A stretch of DNA of 64,000 bases, taken from assembly GCF_001945365.1 (NCBI RefSeq), contig NZ_MSTQ01000012.1, forward strand, positions 108,244-172,243, written 5' to 3'. Shown here one piece after another: positions 60,324 to 64,000 of this stretch. Origin of the DNA: Pseudomonas reinekei. GTDB taxonomy: Bacteria > Pseudomonadota > Gammaproteobacteria > Pseudomonadales > Pseudomonadaceae. A program made the translations under genes and the position numbers. Position 1 is the first letter of the stretch. Each line of letters starts with the position of its first letter. The notes below the pieces were generated by a model. The model searched no databases. It saw only the letters and a list, made by a program, of their open reading frames with translations, and was not told the DNA's origin.

Positions 60324-60971
60324 GTGAGCACTGAGCAAGAAACAACGTTCGACGAGCCACGGCTCAACAGCACGGAAATCCGCATTCTGGGTTCGTTGAT
60401 CGAGAAGCAGGCCACCAGCCCGGAAACCTATCCGCTGACGCTCAATGCTCTGGTGATCGCCTGCAACCAGAAAACCAGCCGCGAGCCGGTGATGAACCTG
60501 ACGCCAGGTCAGGTCGGGCAGAGCCTGCGCGCACTTGAGGGAAGAGGTTTTACCAAACTGGTGATGGGCAGTCGCGCCGACCGTTGGGAGCACAAGGTCG
60601 ACAAGGCTTTGGAACTGGTACCGGCGCAGGTGATTCTGACCGGGCTGATGTTTTTGCGCGGCCCGCAGACGGTCAACGAATTGCTGACCCGCAGCGGCCG
60701 CATGCATGAGTTCGAAGATGCCGAACAGGTGGTGCATCAGCTGGAACGCTTGATTGCACGCGGGCTGGCAGTGTTGATTCCGCGTCAGGCAGGGCAGCGT
60801 GAAGATCGTTATACCCATGCGTTGGGTGACCCGGCAGATATCGAGGCGATTCTTGCGGCGCGGCAGAATCCGTCGGAACGCGGGGCTGGCAGCGGGGTTT
60901 CGGTTGAGCGGATTGAAGAGCTGGAGGCGCGGATTGCGGCGCTGGAAGAGCGGTTGGCGCGGCTTGAGTAA
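60324..60971 (+). CDS. YceH family protein (DUF480)
   Basis: A 215-residue protein: two winged-helix domains (EIRILGSLIEKQATSPETYPLTLNALVIACNQKTSREPVM, LRALEGRGFTKLV) and a C-terminal coiled coil (VERIEELEARIAALEERLARLE, heptad-like). The start is GTG 60324. Function is unknown in the family; the coiled coil suggests dimerisation. It diverges from the DUF1993 gene. Confidence 0.92.
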   Translation: MSTEQETTFDEPRLNSTEIRILGSLIEKQATSPETYPLTLNALVIACNQKTSREPVMNLTPGQVGQSLRALEGRGFTKLVMGSRADRWEHKVDKALELVPAQVILTGLMFLRGPQTVNELLTRSGRMHEFEDAEQVVHQLERLIARGLAVLIPRQAGQREDRYTHALGDPADIEAILAARQNPSERGAGSGVSVERIEELEARIAALEERLARLE

Positions 60972-61002
60972 GTGATCAGCCAGTCAAATGTATGTTGGAT
61001 GT

Positions 61003-61048
61003 ACCGCCGTCATCGCCAGCAGGCTAGCCTGCTGGCGATGACGGCGGT
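61003..61048. repeat. 46-bp perfect palindrome
   Basis: The 23-bp arm ACCGCCGTCATCGCCAGCAG-GCT is followed directly by its exact complement, with no loop. It contains the CGCCAGCAGGCT core of the REP family at 30463. It lies between the convergent yceH and cupin genes and would act as a bidirectional 3' stem. Confidence 0.9.
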
Positions 61049-61064
61049 CACCTGGTAACAGGGA

Positions 61065-61583
61065 CTATTCACCTTCCCAATAATCCACCCCATCCTCCTG
61101 CCGGGCCACCGCAACAAACCCCGAAGCATTCCCTGCGGCATCGACCTTGAAATCATCCATCACCGCATACTTGCCGGAATCCGGGTATTCGCAGATTTCC
61201 GGCGACTGCTGGGTGCTGACGGCCAGGTAGCGCAGCTCGGCGTTACTGGTATTGATGATCTGGTGGGCTTTTTCCGGACCACCCGCCGGGCAGGCAATCA
61301 CGTCGCCAGTGCGGATAGGAAAACGTTCGCCCCCCAGACGCACCTCACCTTCCCCGGCCACCACGTAGAACATCTCTTCATTGACCCGATGGCTGTGGAA
61401 CGGGCTGCCACGCATCCCCGGCTCCAGCACATACAAACGATAACTGAGCTTCTGCGCCCCCAGTTGCTGGCCGACGCGGGCCAGGCGCTGTTGATAGCGC
61501 CCGGCGGTTTCACCGGTGGGCGCGAAGGCTTCCGGCAGCGGTTCGAGTTCGACCTGGTTCAAATTCAGAATGGGCGGATGCAC
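61065..61583 (-). CDS. Cupin domain protein
   Basis: A 172-residue single-domain cupin: motif 1 GSPFHSHRVNEEMFYVVAGEGEVRLGGERFPI and motif 2 GDVIACPAGGPEKAHQIINTSNAELRYLAVS supply His/Glu metal ligands. GTG 61583 is the likely start because AAGGAG lies 6 bp upstream, although the frame extends 15 bp. It follows the shikimate dehydrogenase paralogue by 41 bp on the same strand, so the two may be one operon. Substrate unknown. Confidence 0.85.
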   Translation of the reverse strand: MHPPILNLNQVELEPLPEAFAPTGETAGRYQQRLARVGQQLGAQKLSYRLYVLEPGMRGSPFHSHRVNEEMFYVVAGEGEVRLGGERFPIRTGDVIACPAGGPEKAHQIINTSNAELRYLAVSTQQSPEICEYPDSGKYAVMDDFKVDAAGNASGFVAVARQEDGVDYWEGE

Positions 61584-61624
61584 AGAAATCTCCTTCACCT
61601 TGTTGTAAGGCGATCTTTTGATCT

Positions 61625-62443
61625 TCAGCCGCGAGCAAACGCCACCGCTTTCTGAAACTGCTCGCTGGTCGGTCGCACACCGGTATAAAGCACAAACTGT
61701 TCCAGCGCCTGGATTGCAATCACCTCCAGTCCGGTAATGACTTTCTTACCTTCGGCCCGCCCCATCACGATCAGCGGTGTTTCCGACGGTATCGCCACCA
61801 TATCGAAGACGGTGCCTGCTGTTTTGACCACATTGGCCTCGAACGCCAGCTGCCCGGCCTCAGGCCCGCCGTCCATGCCCACTGGCGTCACGTTGACCAG
61901 CATCTGGGGGCGCCGGGCCCCCAATTCCGCTTGCCATTCATAGCCCAGGGATTCGGCCAAAGCCCGGCCAGCGCGTTCATTACGGGCCACGATCAGTCCG
62001 TTTTTGTAGCCACCGTCACGCAAGGCGCTGGCGACTGCCTTGGCCATACCACCGCTGCCACGCAAGGCAAACGACGTGTCCTTGGGCACTGCGTGGGTTT
62101 CCAACAGTTGGGCAACGGCAATGTAGTCCGTGTTGTAAGCCTTGAGATGGCCGTCGGTATTGACGATGGTGTTGATCGACTGAATGGCGGCGGCGGAGGC
62201 GTCCATTTCATCGACCAAAGCAATGCAGGCTTCCTTGAATGGCATGGACACGCCACACCCGCGAATGCCCAGCGCGCGGATCCCGCCCACAGCGCCGGGC
62301 AAGTCCTGGCTGCTGAACGCCTTGTAATAAAAATTCAGCCCCAATTGCTCATACAGATGATTGTGGAATCGCAGGCCAAAGTTGCCGGGGCGCCCGGAGA
62401 GCGACATGCACAGTTGGGTGTCTCGATTGGGGTTCATCTGCAT
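61625..62443 (-). CDS. Shikimate 5-dehydrogenase-like protein
   Basis: A 272-residue AroE-family protein. The catalytic Lys and Asp are in GVSMPFKEA (about Lys69) and NTDYIAVAQLL (about Asp104), and a Rossmann motif reads GSGGMAKAVASALRDGG (near residue 128). It is probably an AroE/YdiB/RifI-like paralogue rather than the main shikimate dehydrogenase: the N-terminal MQMNPNRDTQLCMSLSGRPG differs from AroE. GGAG lies before ATG 62443. The cupin downstream may be its partner. Confidence 0.85.
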   Translation of the reverse strand: MQMNPNRDTQLCMSLSGRPGNFGLRFHNHLYEQLGLNFYYKAFSSQDLPGAVGGIRALGIRGCGVSMPFKEACIALVDEMDASAAAIQSINTIVNTDGHLKAYNTDYIAVAQLLETHAVPKDTSFALRGSGGMAKAVASALRDGGYKNGLIVARNERAGRALAESLGYEWQAELGARRPQMLVNVTPVGMDGGPEAGQLAFEANVVKTAGTVFDMVAIPSETPLIVMGRAEGKKVITGLEVIAIQALEQFVLYTGVRPTSEQFQKAVAFARG

Positions 62444-62687
62444 GTGTATCTCCTTCTTAACGCACTTTCAGATGGGCGGGATTAGCCAGCCCATGAGTTC
62501 TGATCGATGATATTCGCGTACCTGCCGACGACACCAATGACCGTCAGCAAACCGGTACAGACCTTACACAAAATTTACTCAACGGCTGTGCGGATTTTCA
62601 AAAAAACGCTGTCTTAGAAGTATCCCCGCGACAATCCTTGAGTCTATTGCAGACGCAAGCGCCGGGTCGAAGAACCGAGGAATTATC

Positions 62688-63056
62688 ATGATCCGTAAAA
62701 TCCCCACAGTGGCCTTGCTGATCGGCGCTTTGGCTATCGCAGGGCAGGCAGAGGCGCATGGCGGCGGTGGCGGTTGGGAAGGTCCAGCGGTATTTGGCGC
62801 GATCGTTGGCACAGCCATCGTTGGCTCGGCCATCATCAACAGCAACCGGCCAGTGTATGTCGCGCCGCAACCGGTCTATGCCCAGCCTGCCCCGGTTTAT
62901 TACGCACCGCCTCCTCCACCGGTGTACTACCAGCCGGCTCCGGTGTACGTGCAGCAACCGATCTACTACCGTCCGGCGCCGGTCTACTACGGACCACCCC
63001 GCGGCTACTACGGCCCACCGCGCGGTTACTATGGCCCCCGGCACGGGCACTACTGA
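62688..63056 (+). CDS. Secreted Tyr/Pro-rich repeat protein
   Basis: A 122-residue protein with a signal peptide (MIRKIPTVALLIGALAIAGQAEA). The mature part starts HGGGGGWEG, has one hydrophobic glycine-zipper-like stretch (VFGAIVGTAIVGSAII), then repeats PVYVAPQ, PVYYAPP, PVYYQPA, and ends GYYGPPRGYYGPPRGYYGPR. It has about 22 Tyr. Such proteins occur in Pseudomonas without known function; cell-surface or extracellular matrix roles are guesses. Flanking sequence shows no operon. Confidence 0.85.
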   Translation: MIRKIPTVALLIGALAIAGQAEAHGGGGGWEGPAVFGAIVGTAIVGSAIINSNRPVYVAPQPVYAQPAPVYYAPPPPPVYYQPAPVYVQQPIYYRPAPVYYGPPRGYYGPPRGYYGPRHGHY

Positions 63057-63116
63057 CGCACCATCAAGCCCTGCTGCATTAGCGCAATGCTGTTCATTTA
63101 AGGACGAACATTGTAT

Positions 63117-63210
63117 CTGTGGCGAGGGAGCTTGCTCCCGCTGGACTGCGTAGCGGTCCCATTTTCGGGGTTGCTTCGCGCCCCAGCGGGAGCAAGCTCC
63201 CTCGCCACAG
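63117..63210. repeat. REPIN, GTGGCGAGGGAGC family
   Basis: Inverted CTGTGGCGAGGGAGCTTGCT units around a spacer homologous to that at 57979. Apart from this element the stretch 63057-63484 holds no gene I can support. Confidence 0.87.
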
Positions 63211-63484
63211 GTTACTGATTGCTCGCTCTATCTCAACACTCGCTGTGTACGTAAGACGGTTCCTAGGACTGTTCTGATTTACATTTTGAACATTAAATCT
63301 GCTTTCCAACTACGCCCCAGCATCTACGCACTCTCCCGCCTCTCGTCCGCTAAAAAACCATACAGAGCCACCACATCGCCATGATTGTGCCGGTGAATTT
63401 GCGCCCGCTAACGTCCAGCCAATAAGGCTCAGTCAACCATCATCACCCCGGACGTAACAAATCGATCTGGAGGATGGCAGCACT

Positions 63485-63589
63485 GTGCAAGGAGAGAAAT
63501 TTTCAAGCGGACTGACGGAGAGAGAAAGGATGCATCTGACGCAAATGGCCGCGGTGCGTGGCGAAGATCCGAAAGGTGGCAGCCAATGA
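63485..63589 (+). CDS. 34-residue ORF overlapping the Tle3-type gene start
   Basis: GTG 63485, preceded by GGAGG at about 10 bp, opens a 34-codon ORF (ending EDPKGGSQ) whose TGA (63587-63589) overlaps the ATG of the next gene by 2 bases. Sequence is polar and basic/acidic mixed (GLTERERMHLTQMAAVRGED). Such overlap suggests translational coupling. It might be a leader peptide or the tail end of a degraded gene. Confidence is modest because GTG starts of short ORFs are common. Confidence 0.4.
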   Translation: MQGEKFSSGLTERERMHLTQMAAVRGEDPKGGSQ

Positions 63590-64000
63590 GCCACGAAGAC
63601 ATGTACTGCGTGGCGCAACTCACGACCCGGTTGATGCCCAATTGCAACACCGTGCGCAAGTTGGAAGTACCCGCCGACCTGCCGGGGGTGGTGATTTTCC
63701 TGCATGGCGTGAATGACCCCGGGGCGTCCTATGAGTCGGTGGAAACCGGGTTGTGCCAGGGGGTGAATGAACGACTGGATCGACCGGATCTGAAGGCGGG
63801 GCGGTATGGGGCGGATTACGCTGAGGCCCAAGAAGTACCGCTTGATGAACGGAGTGCGGATCAGAAAACTACGCTCGACGACCCTGACACGTATCTGTAT
63901 CAGCGCGACACCGACGATCCCAAAATCCGCAGCCTGATGATCCCCTTCTACTGGGGCTATCGGGCCGCGCCGGACCACGTCAAGCGTGATGACGCCGGTG
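63586..64000 (+). CDS. Probable T6SS Tle3-type lipase effector (3' cut by window edge)
   Basis: The frame begins MSHEDMYCVAQLTTRLMPNC and runs off the window at residue 138. An alpha/beta-hydrolase entry strand VVIFLHGVNDPGASYESVE is visible, and the polar DTYLYQRDTDDPKIRSLMIPFYWGYR is typical of Tle3/DUF3274 phospholipases delivered by T6SS. The catalytic GxSxG lies beyond the edge. No immunity gene can be seen yet; it could be the next gene. ATG 63586 was chosen due to its overlap with the 34-residue ORF. Confidence 0.7.
   Translation, partial: MSHEDMYCVAQLTTRLMPNCNTVRKLEVPADLPGVVIFLHGVNDPGASYESVETGLCQGVNERLDRPDLKAGRYGADYAEAQEVPLDERSADQKTTLDDPDTYLYQRDTDDPKIRSLMIPFYWGYRAAPDHVKRDDAG

Noticed and set aside
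1..64000. CRISPR array, integrated prophage or insertion sequence
   Set aside because: No regularly spaced repeats, transposase, integrase or att-like direct repeats were seen; REP/REPIN elements account for the repeats found.

Overview
The window is chromosomal DNA of a Pseudomonas, most likely of the P. fluorescens complex. The main evidence is the gene order tRNA-Arg/His/Leu/His - tig - clpP - clpX - lon - hupB - ppiD with folD diverging, a PrrF-type small RNA behind a Fur box, a DUF6124 protein, a liuABCD leucine operon, and many REP/REPIN palindromes of the GTGGGAGCGAGC...GCTCGCGA and GTGGCGAGGGAGC types between genes. No rRNA, insertion sequence, integrase or CRISPR array was seen. Codon use is uniform and GC-rich, so most of the window looks like native chromosome.

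Layout. 1-7.5 kb: an acyl-CoA synthetase gene (cut by the window edge) diverges from liuABCD, with two MerR/LiuR-like palindromes between them. 7.5-10.2 kb: a LexA-like repressor, a DUF6124 gene, the PrrF sRNA and an M14 carboxypeptidase. 10.3-13.4 kb: a periplasmic catalase-like peroxidase and cytochrome b561 diverge from an ECF sigma/anti-sigma pair, with matching promoter motifs in both directions. 13.4-21.2 kb: an IclR regulator diverges from a seven-gene operon (polyamine/opine-type ABC importer plus a three-subunit opine/D-amino-acid-type dehydrogenase) interrupted by a REPIN. 21.4-26.5 kb: ZapE-like ATPase, LRR-protein kinase, YebC-family protein and an orphan VgrG.

26.5-33.6 kb is a 2-aminoethylphosphonate catabolic locus: FAD amine oxidoreductase, organophosphate-type MFS importer, two LysR regulators, phnW and phnX. 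33.7-41 kb holds a cytochrome b561, a PLP-dependent D-cysteine desulfhydrase/ACC-deaminase homologue, fadH, a nitrilase-fold protein lacking its catalytic Cys, an AraC regulator, an unannotated 28-residue acidic peptide gene and a DUF2242 lipoprotein. 41-51.7 kb is the protein-quality-control block (ppiD, hupB, lon, clpX, clpP, tig) with four tRNAs, a decayed tRNA-Asp-like sequence and folD. 51.9-63.1 kb is mixed housekeeping: pbpG, two small disordered proteins, a C39-like lipoprotein without its catalytic residues, terC, nhaR, MFS efflux, sstT, DUF1993, yceH, a cupin, a shikimate dehydrogenase paralogue and a Tyr/Pro-rich secreted protein. The window ends inside a probable T6SS Tle3-type lipase gene.

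The best candidates for undescribed biology are the importer/dehydrogenase operon of unknown substrate (14.5-21.2 kb), the LRR-kinase, the three proteins that keep a fold but have lost catalytic residues (repressor, nitrilase, C39), the 28-aa peptide, the tRNA relic, and the tiny ORF translationally overlapping the Tle3-type gene. All calls come from reading motifs by eye; no database search was run.
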